Shown here: in pieces, positions 25,398-38,338 of the stretch
Layout: every line of letters starts with the position of its first letter
How positions within the stretch are numbered: position 1 is the first letter of the stretch
Assembly: GCA_018389105.1 (NCBI GenBank)
Contig: JACATO010002731.1
Location: forward strand, 868,001 to 932,000
DNA length: 64,000 nt
Source of the DNA: Nautilus pompilius
Taxonomy: Eukaryota > Mollusca > Cephalopoda > Nautilida > Nautilidae
Direction of reading: 5' to 3'
Position numbers and translations under genes: made by a program
The notes under the pieces: model-generated
Told to the model about the DNA's origin: nothing
What the model saw: only the letters and a program-made list of their open reading frames with translations
Databases searched by the model: none

Positions 25398-27622
25398 TTC
25401 AGCCTTCTTTTCATGATTTCCAATTTGACAGGCAGTGACATGATTTTGTTGTCAGATAAGTCAAGTTTCTTCATTGATGGAAGTTTGCAAATGTTCTCAG
25501 GAACTACTTCTAATAGGTTATCAGACAGATTGAGAATTTCCAGACATGACATTTTGTTAATGTCATTTGGCAAAGAAGTAATGTTGTTACCTTTGAGATC
25601 AAGCACCCTCAATCTGTAGAGTGTTACTAGATCAGGCGGAAATTCCTTGATTTGGTTTGTTGCAAGATTCAATACGTCTACAGATGCTAGAATATCTATA
25701 TCATTGTTTGGAAACTCCTTAATATCATTTTCAGCAAGAATTAATTTTTTAATTTCATACAAATTTCCAAAGGTAGGAGGTAGTGATGAAATATGATTGA
25801 GAGAGAGATCAATTTCGGTTAAATGATACAACTCTGTTATTTTATTTGGAAATTTGGTGATACAGTTGCATGAGGCATTAAGCTTTCGAAGGTTCCATAG
25901 GCCATTGATAGTCAATGGCAAAGAAGTAATCTTGTTATCGTTAATGTATAATTCTTCAAGCATCCGCAGTTTGCAAATAAAATCTGGAATAGATTTTAAT
26001 TCATTCTTATTCAGTTTAAGAATCTGGAGTGACTTAGCTCTAGCAAGAGAATCTGGGATATCAACCATATCTAACTCTGATAAATCCAAGTGGGTTAACC
26101 CCTTGATGTAGTCTTTTTCTCCAAGGGTTTCAAGCACAGATTTGTTTTCAGGTGAAGGCATGATCAGTGGATTTCCAGATAGGTTGAGATGGGTCAGCAG
26201 CTTACCCAAAAAAGGATTAGTTAACAAATTCCCACAACAATTAAAATTTTTTAAAAATTTTAAATCTGTTAATGTTTTTGGCACTTCTGCGAATTGATTA
26301 TAGGCAATGTCCAGAGTTTCAAGACTGTGTAAGTTAATGGTCATGTCATTAGGGAGCTCATTCAGCTGGTTGTTGGCTAGAATTACTGTCTTTAACAATT
26401 GATTCTCACCAAAAGTTTCTGGAATAACTTCAAGCTTGTTATTAGCAACTGCAAGAGATCTTAATCGTAGCAGCTCACTAAAATTTTCTGGCAGTAATTT
26501 GATGCTATTTCCAGATACATCAAGGGAGAGGAGTGAGTCGAGCTTGCACAATTCCTCTGGAATATATTCCAAATTGTTTCCGGAAAGGACCAGATTATTT
26601 AAAGTTTTCATACAAGCAACTCCTTCTAATGAACTTAGTTTATTTCCTGATAAGTTTAAACTTTTTATGCTTTTCATTTCAAAAAATCTGTCTGGGAGAC
26701 TTTCTATTTCATTATCAGCCAAATCTAAAACTTCAAGCTTCTTTAACATGTACATATCATCTGGTAGTGCTTTTAATTTGTTTGATGAAATGTAAAAAAA
26801 AACAAGGCCATACTCCCAGCCTTTAACTTCTGGAAGACTTAAGATTTCATTGTTTGATACATTTAAATGTCGAAGATACCTCAACTCAGCAAGTTCAATA
26901 GGTATGGAATTCAGCATGTTAAAAGACAGATCCAGCCAAACTAGTGTATTCAACTTACTTATAGTTTCTGGTACATTTAGAATTTGATTTCTTGAAACAT
27001 CCAATTCTTTAATAAAAGATTTTTTTATGGCAGCTTCTGGAAGGCCTTTCATAGAGTTATTAGATAGGTTAATGTAGCCTGCCACTTGATATATATTTTT
27101 CTTTACATTTTTTATTTTATTATTGGAAACATCAATATGTATCAGCATAGGGCATTTTTGAATGTTTTTTGGAAAAGATTTGATTATGTTGTTTGAAGCA
27201 TAAAGTGTATGCAGACATTCAATTTTATGCAAGGTACCAGGAAGACTTTTCAAATTATTATTTATAACTGTTAGCACCTCTAACTGCTTCATTTTGCATA
27301 TACTTTTTGGAATGGTCTTCAGTAGGTTGTTACTGAGATTTACAAACTGCACTCCTGAAAGGTTGCCAACAGTTGGTGATAACTTCTTAAGCCTGTTGTT
27401 TTCAAAATGTATACGAATTCCTTTTTCTATTACTTCTTCATTTTCAAAAATATTTTTTGGAACAACTTTTAGTGCTAGAGTTCCAAAGCTTAGGATAACC
27501 TTCCCTTCTATTCTTTTCATCCGCCTTTTGACTGGTGCGGGGAATGCGATAATTCTGCTCCCTGGACCTTTTTCGGGGGGAGGTTTTTCACCTTCTTTTC
27601 TTTCTTCATCCTCCTCAATCAT
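25394..27622 (-). CDS. Multi-leucine-rich-repeat protein, 742 codons in one exon
   Basis: A single uninterrupted exon encodes an acidic/basic N-terminal segment (residues 1-45, Glu/Lys/Pro-rich, beginning MIEEDEERKEGEKPPPEKG). About 29 tandem leucine-rich repeats of roughly 23 residues follow, to the end. The repeats follow LxxLxxLxLSxNxLxxLPxxI, the short intracellular type found in SHOC2, LRRIQ4 and LRRD1-like proteins. One repeat near residues 445-490 is irregular and carries an insertion. There is no signal peptide, membrane segment or cysteine cap, so the protein should be cytoplasmic; LRRs of this kind usually bind other proteins. The start is the first ATG after an in-frame-free leader, with A at -3. 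A splice acceptor lies 18 bases upstream, so a non-coding 5' exon exists further up. The C-terminus is unsettled: TAA overlaps a GTAAGT donor-like sequence. I cannot assign orthology. Confidence 0.9.
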   Translation of the reverse strand: MIEEDEERKEGEKPPPEKGPGSRIIAFPAPVKRRMKRIEGKVILSFGTLALKVVPKNIFENEEVIEKGIRIHFENNRLKKLSPTVGNLSGVQFVNLSNNLLKTIPKSICKMKQLEVLTVINNNLKSLPGTLHKIECLHTLYASNNIIKSFPKNIQKCPMLIHIDVSNNKIKNVKKNIYQVAGYINLSNNSMKGLPEAAIKKSFIKELDVSRNQILNVPETISKLNTLVWLDLSFNMLNSIPIELAELRYLRHLNVSNNEILSLPEVKGWEYGLVFFYISSNKLKALPDDMYMLKKLEVLDLADNEIESLPDRFFEMKSIKSLNLSGNKLSSLEGVACMKTLNNLVLSGNNLEYIPEELCKLDSLLSLDVSGNSIKLLPENFSELLRLRSLAVANNKLEVIPETFGENQLLKTVILANNQLNELPNDMTINLHSLETLDIAYNQFAEVPKTLTDLKFLKNFNCCGNLLTNPFLGKLLTHLNLSGNPLIMPSPENKSVLETLGEKDYIKGLTHLDLSELDMVDIPDSLARAKSLQILKLNKNELKSIPDFICKLRMLEELYINDNKITSLPLTINGLWNLRKLNASCNCITKFPNKITELYHLTEIDLSLNHISSLPPTFGNLYEIKKLILAENDIKEFPNNDIDILASVDVLNLATNQIKEFPPDLVTLYRLRVLDLKGNNITSLPNDINKMSCLEILNLSDNLLEVVPENICKLPSMKKLDLSDNKIMSLPVKLEIMKRRLK

Positions 27623-27639
27623 GGTTGGTTATAGAATTG

Positions 27640-27660
27640 TCTGAAATACAGCAAAAAGAA
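27640..27660 (-). other. Splice acceptor before the LRR coding exon
   Basis: On the minus strand a pyrimidine-rich 'ttctttttgctgtatttcag' ends at 27,641. The exon then starts 'ACAATTC' and reaches the ATG at 27,622 after 18 bases. This implies a spliced 5' untranslated exon at higher coordinates, possibly in the CpG-rich block beyond 38 kb. Confidence 0.7.
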
Positions 27661-29325
27661 TTAATTTAATCTCATGTGAGCTATAAATAAATGGAAATTT
27701 ATGCTAGTAGTAGTAATTATGCATGTGCTTGTCCAATGACTGGTTGCTTATTTGGATTATAGTGACTTGTCATTTCATTGTAAAATCTACTATCATCTAT
27801 CGTTATATTTTATTTTACTACTTGGTGTTTCTTAAGAAGAAACTTTACAGGTATAAAATCCCATACACTTTCTCGACTGTTTTTAATTTAAATATAATCC
27901 CCTTAAAAACTACTTCGGATATGTAGAATGCATCCTGGCATCTCTGTCTCATTTATTGTCTACACAGGTTTGTGGGAAGTTGGTTTGCTGCACAGCAGGA
28001 ATTGTTTTAGGTGATAGCTTTATGACCGCCACACTGTAGATTTGGTCAAGTGGCAGAGGAGAAAGAAACTTAAGGAAAAAAGATGCAAACTGATGCTCAC
28101 TGGTATTCTAGCATACCTGAAGCTGCATACTGTAGACATTAAACTAAAACCCAGTTGGATATGATTATGATGACAGAAAATTTATTTCAGCCAGGCTTCT
28201 TTTGAACATCTTGATACAACAAGCTTTAAAACAGTCCCTTATTGTTCAGGTACTGTTAATTTTCTTGCAAAACCAATAGTCATCTATGTTTATCTAGCAT
28301 CAACTCTCATGGTGCCCTATTCCAGCAGCAACACAATTTTTTTTTCCATGGTTACTACTTTAGTTGGAATAAAGAAACTATTAGAGAGGAAAAATTAGGT
28401 TTTAATCACTTAACATTGATATATACAAGTCAAATATAATAAAGTGTATGGTTACAGGTAATAATCTTTTTTTAAAAAGTTTGGTAAGTAAAAAATACTT
28501 AATCTTTTTTAAAGCCTTTTCTATAGTATTTTATAGAAATCATAACTTTAAAACTGAACAAAAATTGAACTTTTGTCTTGATTTATGGTTTTCGATTTTG
28601 ATGTTAAACGATTAGTAGATGATAGGCCACCATTGAAAATTTAATATTAAAAAAAATAATAATAATAAATGACTGGGCATTTAAAAACAAGTTGGTAAAT
28701 TTGTTGGAATCATGCATTTTTTAAAAGTAGACCTTAAACATAGATTTTGATGTGTTAGTATCAAAATTTGTATGCATATGTGTGTTATTTATTATAAGCA
28801 TGCAGTCAGAAATTAGCCAATCTAAAATTTGAGGATAAAAAAATCAAATTGTAATGTGGTAAACACATTCAAGGGCAGCATTTTACTTATTACGAAGAAA
28901 TTAATATCATAAATGTAGAAAGTATAAAAAATGTTTATTTTTCAAGTTATCAAGAATAATTCAGTAGTTGACAATAACAGTGCAAATATTTTGTTGCTTA
29001 TATTGACTTGGAAAATGTTTCACAACAGGAAAATAATGTTGAAAAATGTGGCTGTGTGATCGAATAAGTGAGAGAAAGCCTCAACATTTTAAATAGAGTA
29101 GAGTCTACTTGGCCTTTCCCTATATTCCTATAGGGAGCCTTATATCAGCTTGATATTTTATTGTACTACCTCAGCTTAGAAGAAAATGAAAAAAAAGTTG
29201 TTCATACTGTTGACAATGATATTGTAATTGTGGATCTGGTAGTAGTTATGGGAAACAGGTTTAGTCAGTGATTGAATTTACCATGTCACCTGGTTCAGAT
29301 AAATTGCTAACATTATTATTATCTG
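27661..29325. other. A+T-rich DNA, presumably first intron or promoter-proximal region of the LRR gene
   Basis: No coding region recognised. Given the upstream acceptor, it is best interpreted as intron of the LRR gene, but no 5' exon could be placed. Confidence 0.4.
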
Positions 29326-29329
29326 TACT

Positions 29330-30480
29330 TTCAAACACCATCTTGTCCTTTGTTTGACAGATTTATCTGTACAGGTATATATATATCCACACTGTTGATG
29401 GGTAAGTCTATCTCCAAAATAAGTTTTTTTAAACTTAAAGGTGTGTGCTGTCTCCTTTTTCTATCCATGCTGTTTAGGAAGTTTCTTTTTGATTTCATTG
29501 AATATAAAGGTATTTGTGCTAATAGTTTATGAACTGGATTATTATTTCTTCTTCTCATATCATTTCCTTTATGGACAAAACAACACTGTCTTTTTAGTCT
29601 TCTACTGATAGGTTTGAGTAATTTTTAATTCTTAGGAAGGTTTCATGTTTGAATCTCTCTGATGAAGCAACTTTTCTTTCTTATTTTGCATTAATTGGAT
29701 TCCTACTTTGGAGTTTTTACCTTTTGTATTGGAATGTGCCTTCTAGCCTTGTTATAATCCTCAAACTTTTATTTGAACTTTAATAAATTTATTGCTATTT
29801 GTTTTGGAATCTGTCATTCCATGGTAACACGAATTCTTGTCACAAACTTTTCTTACAATTTTAGCATTGGTTCTTTGTGTAGTTGCTGTAATCCCTTTCA
29901 TAAAGATGACAATTTTTGCCTTGCTTTGGCTTCAGTTTTTAAAGAAATAATTGTGCTATATTAGTTGTTTGTCATGTTCCACCAGTTTTCTGCCACTGTG
30001 TTGATGGCATTAAGCTTCTTGCATATAGCTGCTTCCAGACCCTGTCAAATACAGACCTATCCAAACTGCTAAAGATGCTAAAAACTGAGTTAAAAGTACT
30101 GTTTGATCGTTTGTGCTCTTAGCTGTGCAGAAACCTGCTTGTTCATTGGCTAGAAAAAGATTCTCCACCAAAAACCATATTAGTTTACTTTGGATAGTTT
30201 TCTCCACAAGTTTCCCTATACAGCTTATTAAGACAATCAGTCAATGAATGGCAACTTTGATTTTATCTTTTCTGGTTCTTAGAATGAGTGGTATACATTT
30301 TTTTCCCATATCTGTGGAATTCTGCATGAACTTTTGAATGATAATGCATACTGCTAAAAGTATATGTTTGGCTTGTTCTGTTTGATGCTGTAGAAGTTCA
30401 TCAGTGATGCCATTGGATAAACAGGTACCATCTTGATTTTTAGTTTTCTGATAGCTACAGATGTCCACCAATTTGAGAAC
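29330..30480 (-). mobile_element. LINE relic (Jockey/I-like reverse transcriptase), internally deleted
   Basis: Minus-strand readings 'LISCIGKLVEKTIQSKLIWF' and 'LANEQAGFCTAKSTNDQTVL' (30,010-30,240) match the early reverse-transcriptase blocks of Jockey/I-type LINEs, where a YRPIxLTxxxGKxxERxxxxRL and an QAGFRxxxSTxDQ motif occur. Upstream pieces at 30,241-30,471 fit the preceding 'IPIxKxGKD' region. Downstream, at about 29,330-29,760, an NKSLRIITRLEGT reading resembles the C-terminal segment following the RT. The catalytic middle (FADD-like motif) is absent, so a large part has been deleted. Stops and shifts are present; this copy is not functional. Confidence 0.65.
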
Positions 30481-30484
30481 TACT

Positions 30485-31890
30485 TAATCTATATTCAGAA
30501 GCTTTCATGCTCTAAACTAAGGATGGATGCAAAACAAAGAATTTTATAGAACCTTATGATCCACTTCACTAGTAGCCTTTTCTGCTAATCTCTTTGTAGC
30601 AGGAGTGGTGAATGCTATTGTATTGGAGAGGAAAGTGATTCATAACATTTAACTATTAATATTGTGTGCAAGATTTTCAAATGGTATAGAGCATTTATTG
30701 TAGTATGGGTAATTTGAACAGTTGCTGATATTGGTTTATGAAGATTTTGACAAGTATGATGAATAAACAATGTATAGCAGTTAAAATAATTGGAAAGTTT
30801 TATCATTAAATTTTTATCTGCATTGATAAATAATTTAAATGACTTCTTATAAAGATGGACCCAAACTTTCCTTTGCAAAATGACATGGTATGCAAATTGT
30901 TATGGTTTGAAAGAGCTCTCACAGGTAAACTGCTTACACCCAAGAAGTCATGCTAAGCACTTTTGACTTTTAGTAAGGAAAAAATTCATTTTTAGTTAAT
31001 TACTGGGGTGGAGCAAAGAGCAGAAGTAGTGTCTCTAAAGAAGTCCATGTAGTCAGATGGAGCAACAAAAGATAAAATAAAGAAGACACTATACTGCGGG
31101 AAAACAACATGAGTAGTCACTATGGCTGGCTATTCTACTACGCACTAAACTGTTGTACCTTCATCTTTAAATCTACTGCTGGTGCTTTACTCAGGATATT
31201 ATTATTAGGATTAAACAAATTTCACCTGTTTGGCAACTGTGAAGATCACCATTAATAGTTCAGAGACCATACAGGTGCATGCTACGATGCATGTACCCAG
31301 TAGAGAGATCATTTAAGAAACAAAGGTGACATTGTGCAAGGTGTGCTTTTCTTTCAGCAGCTTTTCATTTAAAAATTTTTTTTAATTTTAACTAATTCTT
31401 AACTGTTGGATATTATTAATCATGTGAAATAAAAACAACACAGTATGGAAGTCAAAGCTATACCAAAAAATAAATCTTTTTTATTCTACTTGATTTCCAT
31501 ACTTAAAACCATTTAACAATTTTAACTGTTTCTCCACTTGGACTATGCAAATGAAGGAAACTTCGGAAGACATCAGTTGTGAGTAAATACTAATCAAAAT
31601 TTCTTGCTTTCCAGAAGTTCAACAACAATAATAAAAAAGTGAAACCAGTAGCAGCCTTAGGCAAGTGGTGGGGTAAACAGGGTGATCACCTGGGGCCACA
31701 AAATTTTGCAAGTTTTTTTGGGGGGGGGTTCAAGAAAGTGGGGCAATTACCACTTTTCTTGCTACAGCAGTCAACGGTCAGGTTTTTTGCATCTCAAGAA
31801 CTATTTGCATTTTAACAATTATTTTATCTAATTTCCTCTCAGATTTTTAAAGAGATCCATGATGCAACTGTGGTGTTCGCAATGGTTACC
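30485..31890. other. Mostly A+T-rich DNA, unassigned
   Basis: No gene recognised. A short GC-richer stretch with a run of nine G lies at about 31,660-31,745 and may be part of a degraded repeat. Confidence 0.45.
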
Positions 31891-31896
31891 ATATGT

Positions 31897-32090
31897 CAGG
31901 GGTCCCCGACCTGTTGCTTGCTGTGCTCTCAGACAATCTGATGGTGCTTTTCTCAAAGTTGAAATTTACACCCTTATATGGTATTGCGATCCTTTATTGC
32001 AACTTCATCAACAAGGCAAAGGGAAATTGAAATCAAATATGTTTAACCTTTTTACAGGTCATTAAAATTAAGTCTTAAGTGGCCCAAAAT
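31897..32090. mobile_element. Possible hAT-type (Charlie-like) fragment
   Basis: 'caggggtccccgacctgttg' at 31,897 closely resembles the CAGGGGTCCCCAACC terminus common in non-autonomous hAT elements. The matching opposite end was not found, so the extent is a guess. Confidence 0.35.
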
Positions 32091-32204
32091 TACTCACTTG
32101 CAGGACTTCAGAAACTCTAAGGATATACTTGGTGAAGCATGTGAATTTCTTTCTGTCTTACACTCAGGTTGTAAAGTGAATGTTTTTCTCAAGTTAACAG
32201 TAAG

Positions 32205-32512
32205 AACATGACATTTAACCCTTTGAGCAGAGTGGTCGGTGGTCAGGCTATTGTACTGCTAGGGTTGAGGGCAGACTTTGATTTCCGATCATCTTGGTTT
32301 GTTTTATCTTCCCAGCATGGTACCTGCTCATTCTTCTTCACCAGCTGGTTGTGTGGGTTTCTTCAAAACTGGTTTCCTTCTACATTTAAAAATGAAGGGT
32401 TCTTAGGGATTTCACTCATTGTGGCACAGGATAGCAATCCTCTCTAGTGGCTAACCACAGCACTCTGCTTCCTCACTGGAGTTGTTTCCAATATAGAGAC
32501 TGGTATATGATA
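32205..32512 (+). repeat. tRNA-derived SINE copy
   Basis: The tRNA-like head 'gtggtcggtggtcaggctat' is followed by a B-box-like 'actttgatttcc'. Next come 'ttcttcaccagctggttgtg', 'tgggtttcttc', 'ccttctacatttaaaaatga' and 'ctctctagtggctaacc'. The end is near 'caatatagagactgg'. It aligns with the copies at 55.6 kb (same strand) and 13.7 kb (opposite strand). Confidence 0.75.
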
Positions 32513-35500
32513 CAATAACCCTTCAAATACACCTGCAGATTTACAGGGAGTGGCTACTGGTTCACTGCTCATAAATATATGGGCATACTTCTCATAGGAT
32601 TGAAAATGTTAGTGATTTTTATTACTTGAAAATGACTATTAAGGTTTAATACATTTTTTGGGTTTTAATTAAAAACATAGATATATTAAAATGTTTCCAT
32701 GTTTTAAGCATTTGGAATGTGCTAAATAGTTTGAAATGTAGGTATACAGAATCTAACATAAGTCTTCAAAGTAAAATAAAAAAAATTTTAAAAAAAGATT
32801 ATAGCACAATTATGTGTCAGAAATTTTTTTATAATAATAGAACTGTTAATGAGTAGAATAAATTACCGCAATAGTAATAATCAGTTCAAGAATCATATTG
32901 CTGACTTTTCCATTAGGCACACACACAGAGGCTTCCTGCCACTTTGAAACTACTAAATTAAGTGACAGACAACTTACATATGCAAAGATAGGTCCAGGAG
33001 CCAGCTTATTTATTTATCCAAGCTTTGCTGTTTAACTTTTAAACCATTACATAGGTTAATCACCCAGTTATTTTAATTAGAATTTTCTTTCTGATTAACA
33101 ATAAAACAAACAAATCAGTCATCCAACAAGAGTTGTATAGCCTAATCTATTTACTGTATAGAACTATACAGAGAAAATAACCAAGGCATTCAAATGCTTT
33201 TGTTTACGATGACACAACTGCATAAATAGTGATGGGAATTTCTAGCCAGTGTAAACAAGTATACTTTTAAGCCATGACTTAGCATAACATTTTCCTAGTG
33301 CTTTTTCCTCAAAAAACAACAAGAACAAAACCTCTCATTTTTCAAACTGGTTGTATGTAGATACACCAGGAAATGGGGGTCTCAATAGGCTTATGTCAGG
33401 GTGGGGGTGCTCTATCAGATAAGCAGTGGCCCAACAGATTCAGCTAAATGTTATCTGTCAAAAGACCTCTAAACAGATCCATCAGTGTTTGCCTGGCTAT
33501 ACTCTCTTTGGTGTCTTAAATGAAGGGGTTCCAGGGTTCCACAATGTGCCTAGTTTCTAAAGAGAACTCCTGAAAGGATTCCCTGCTTCACTGAGTCTGA
33601 ACACCTTTGTCTGAAAGGTGGCTATAAATGGCAATGCTCAGTACTGTGCAGCCTGGTTTTACTGAAACAGCAGCAGTCTGGTCAATGAGCTTCAGACGCT
33701 GGTAATGGCAGAGTTTTCACTTATGATTGAAATTTTAGCAGTTTATGTTTGTGGAGAAATTCTAAATTAAAGTAAACAGGAAGTTTAATATAAAATATAA
33801 TACATTTTAAAAATGTATATATTATAAAACAGTCAGAAGTTATTTAACCCTGTAGAACCTAGTTAGTAAAACTTGTCGCTAAATGAAATGGAAGTTTACT
33901 TTATCTGATGGTTCTGAATGCTAGAATTTTGTAGCCCAAATTGAAATAGATAAATAAAAATAACTTCCGTGTTTTTACATGTATACAGATCAGATAAAAA
34001 AATTAAACAAATTAGTGATTTTGGAAGGCTGAAGTTCTTCCTATAATGCATTGCACAGCTGCCATCTTGATAACATTGAGATCATCTCAGAGAATTTATT
34101 AATGCATTTTTTTAGAATTTAGATTTCAGTATAAAGATATGGTTTGGTTTTAGATCCATAGTCTTAATTATTTTTTTTTTTAAATACCATGAATGAATAG
34201 CTTCATAAACAACCACAGCAGTTTTGTTTATGACCCAGCCAGAACATTTCTGTTTAGTGATTGTTTCAGCTCTTCCTGAAGACTAATATTACTGTTGATT
34301 CACAAGAATTTGAAAATACAGCTAACAATAGCATTTATGACAACGAGCATGACTATTTCATTAGTTGAATGTTGTTTCTTCATGCTTGCATCTACCTTGG
34401 AGGAAATCCTCTTGTTGAAAATGTTCACTAGTCATAGTTATCTTAGTTGCTAACATCAGGCAGCTTGAAGTGATTTTAATTTTCTTGTGCTGAAAGATTT
34501 AATTCAGATGTAAAATTGTACAAAAAATATTTTAACTGGAAACATGCTCCAATATGAACACTCAATAGATTGCAGTTATATTTGCTTGAACCAGTTGCAA
34601 TGATTGGTCAAAATTTTTAACTTTTGATATGAACCCTGATTCTCCAGTCTTCATTGATCAATATCTAACACTTCTTTAGATCTCTGAATGCATTCAGAAG
34701 TTTTGGTAGACTATTAAATGGTAGGTTGTATCATGAATATGATAATAAAAAAATAATCTTACTTTGCTGGTCACTTAATATTATTTATTTTCAAAATTAA
34801 ATTTGAATTACAGTAATGAAAGAAAATGTCTGAAAAGAGTAACCAGTGCATTCATAACGTTTGTAGCTTTAGATTAAAATTTTAGTCTATTTGACTAAAG
34901 CAAACAGTAGCTGTGCCTGCAAGCTTCTGCCTAAATGACTTATTGATATGGACTAAATGTGACAGAAAGTGTTTTTAATTTTCTCAAGACTTGAACTAGG
35001 ATCATTGACAGAGAGCCAACAGCAAAATTGGTCTAGCTTTATTACAACATAAATGAAGATGGATGACCCACAGCTAGCTAAATGCCACAGTTTGTTAACC
35101 AAGCCTTGCAACTGAGCAAAATACCCCAAAGCAAAATGTCAGTCTCCCAGCCACTAAAAGCATATTATTATCTGGCTTTAGCTGAAACTATTTCTTATTT
35201 ATTTGTTTTTAGTGGATACTGTAAATACACACACACACACACACATTTTTAACAAAAAAAATTAAACTTTATAATTTTGCACACCTCATGAAATTTTAAA
35301 CAGTTTGATAATTTTTGCTTATTTACACCATTAAGAATTATGTATCTCTAATAATAATTTTGTCCAACAAATATTTAAAAATGAGTTGAAAACCATTTAT
35401 TTTGCTAATATCAACATTCACCAATTTTTATTTCAACATATGTTGTGCCATTATGTCCATTTGTCTGTTGGCATTGCAATATTGTTGATCAATTTTCACA

Positions 35501-37800
35501 GACTAAAACTGTTTACTGGGTGTTAAGCATTTTGATTTATATCAGACAAATAACTTATTTGTCAAAATCAATCTCATTTGAAATTCTGCTATTTTTTTAT
35601 TGTTTGAATTTAAAATTGTGTATTTGTCTAAGAAATAAAATTGTTGCTTGGCAGTTTTTCCAAACCTTATTGATGACTGACATTTCATATGGGTGCACAA
35701 TGTAACACTGATAACTGGTTAAGTTTTGAGTTACTTTGTAGGCTTTCAGTTTTCATTCTTAAAGCAATCACTTCAACAACATGAACTAGTTTATTTAGTC
35801 ATACAGACAAATCAATAACCATTAAGAGTTATTTGTAATAATTAAACAAACAAACACAATTAATAAACTAAAAACTCAGTTAACTGACAGCTTTCTTAAA
35901 AAAATTCACTTTGCATTATTCAGTTAAACAGATAGTTTTTGTTTTGTTCACTTTTTCATCTTGTTTATTTAAACTTTGATTATAAAAAAATTTTGCAAAC
36001 AAATATATTTTTTTCATTTTTTACCACTAAACACATCCTGCTTTTATTTACCTGTTTTAACTTTGTTAGTATTTGTTTTTGTTTCAGCTTTTTTCTTTCT
36101 TTTTTTTATTTACAAAATGTGAAATTCCAGCTTACGGTTTTCTTTTGTTTGGTGTCTGCTGTTGGCGTTAAGTGTCACCCCTCCTTTTGATGAACACCTA
36201 CAATATAGTCAATCATTAATCATTACTTTTACAACTAAAAATAACAACTGCATTTGCATGTTATTCTGCACACTTTTAACATTTACCAGTATCAATTATA
36301 ATGTACTGTCAATGCTAGAATTACTTTAATTATCAAAAGTGTAATGAAATATTTGATACTTTGGAGACTGATGTTTTTGAGAAAAAGTAATACTGTCAAA
36401 ACTCATGCAAGTATCATACAGCACTGTACAACAACGATGTACATTAAACTATTTGTGATCCTCTTGATAGGAGAGCCATGGTGATATGCCCCTAAATTTT
36501 TGAGAAATATCAGATGCTCATGTTTACCTAAATTTCCATTGAAAACAATGCTGTAGATGAAGTTTGTTTTCTTTTTTGAGTTTTTAGTTATGAAATAGAT
36601 TGTCAGTTTATTAATAGACTTAAAAGTTCCTTTAATGAAAGAACATTGCAAAGCATTCTTAATAGGCTACAAAGATTTTCATCTGAAATAGCAAAACAAT
36701 GTCTGCTTTAAAGCAGGTTGTTCTCAGTTTTTACCGCATCAAAAACCTCTGAGGTGATTATGTATGTATGTATGTACTCTGAAGGATCATTCATGTATAA
36801 TAACTGTGCATGTCTTTTTGAGGGGGACATTAATCATCTGTGTATTTTTTTAGAAAACATTTTTAGAAATCTGTAGTACTATTTTTCATGGAACAAAGCA
36901 TATATATATAATATATATTAAATTTGTTCTTTCTATAGAAGATTAGAATTTCAGTGGATAAATACGTGTACAATATGACAGTGAAGAGACATTAAACTTT
37001 ATGAAGCATTTCGAAATGCATGTTGGAACTAACTATAATGAAAGCTGACTTACAGCATAGACTATGAACAATTGTTTAGAATAGGAAGACGTACTGTGTG
37101 GTTTTTCGCAATCTCTCTCAAGCATTCATCCATGATAATTGAAACTAAGAAAAAAGTTTGTAAAGAAATCATTGTTTCTTCCTGTTCTGTATGTTTGTTC
37201 TTGTCATGGAACACCAAGGAAATCTATAAGATATTGGGATTACATTGTATAGTCCCACTCGAAACCATCTATTTAATGAAATAAACTATAATAGAATAAG
37301 AGACAGGTATATTTTAAAAACCAAACAGTAATCCAAAGAAGAATAAAAATGGGGAAAATTAATAAAATAAACAATTGCTATATAATTTTGTTGTTAAAGG
37401 TTTTCAAACTTCCCTTGAAATTAAACATGTAAGCAAACAAATACATTCTAACAGAATTATTAAAAGATAAATTGGTTATAATTCAGACTAAAGCTACAGC
37501 TGGAAATGGGATTCATTTTTGTTTCAGACTGGTATCACCTATAAAATCGGAAACTACTTGAATTAAACATGCAGATATTTTATTGGCAATAACATTGGTT
37601 TTCGCTGCAAGCGGTGTCAATCACTAGATTGCTGTTGGTCAGTCAGCCAGAGCACTTCAAAGTGAATAAGGTCACAAATGTAGTCTCATTCACAGATTTT
37701 TCCACCTATTAAAAATTATAGAAATTGGAAATAAAAGGGAATGGTTTGCGTAAATAATTTTTAAGAAGTATTTTTAATTCTTTATAATGACTTTCAATTT
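32513..37800. other. A+T-rich DNA; one unexplained GC-richer stretch at about 33,365-33,720
   Basis: No supported gene. The stretch at 33,365-33,720 has balanced composition and few long homopolymers but no open frame or family I recognise. Microsatellites: (AC)n at about 35,228-35,246, (TATG)n at about 36,760-36,775, (TA)n near 36,900. Confidence 0.45.
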
Positions 37801-38338
37801 AAACGTACATAACACCCAAAACCTGGAACACGTCGTGTGTGGTCGGTGTCAGGTTAGTTTAGGGTTTGTGAACATGTAGACAATACTTGGTTATTTACAG
37901 TTACTAATACCAAACTCGTAATTACAGATCTGCTAAAATTTCATCATGGTTAGGTTTTTAAAAATAGATAAATACATTTTTTTTTTAAATTACGTAGTAA
38001 AATTGTTAAATAACGGAATAGATTACCAGTGATAGTATATTAATCAGTTTTAAAATCATACTAAAGGCCATTTCTCTTCACCTTACTATTAAAAAATTTA
38101 GAGTTTTTGATTATTATTATTAATCGCAGTTATTAATTTGAAGCTGTTATAAATGCTAGAATAAATATGTTCAGCCTGTTTCGGCCAATCGCGACTTTGT
38201 GTGGTAGGTAGGAAGCCATATTCAAGGCCCTTTCCGTCACCAAAAGAAAATTAATATTAATATTAACTGAAAAAAATCAATTAGTAACAAATAGAACTGA
38301 AGGGGTCCGGGGCATCGCTTGTTTGGAATCCACTTTAG

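Noticed and set aside
25854-27644. Open frames of 85-119 codons on the plus strand opposite the LRR exon
   Set aside because: Antisense shadows of the repetitive LRR coding sequence.
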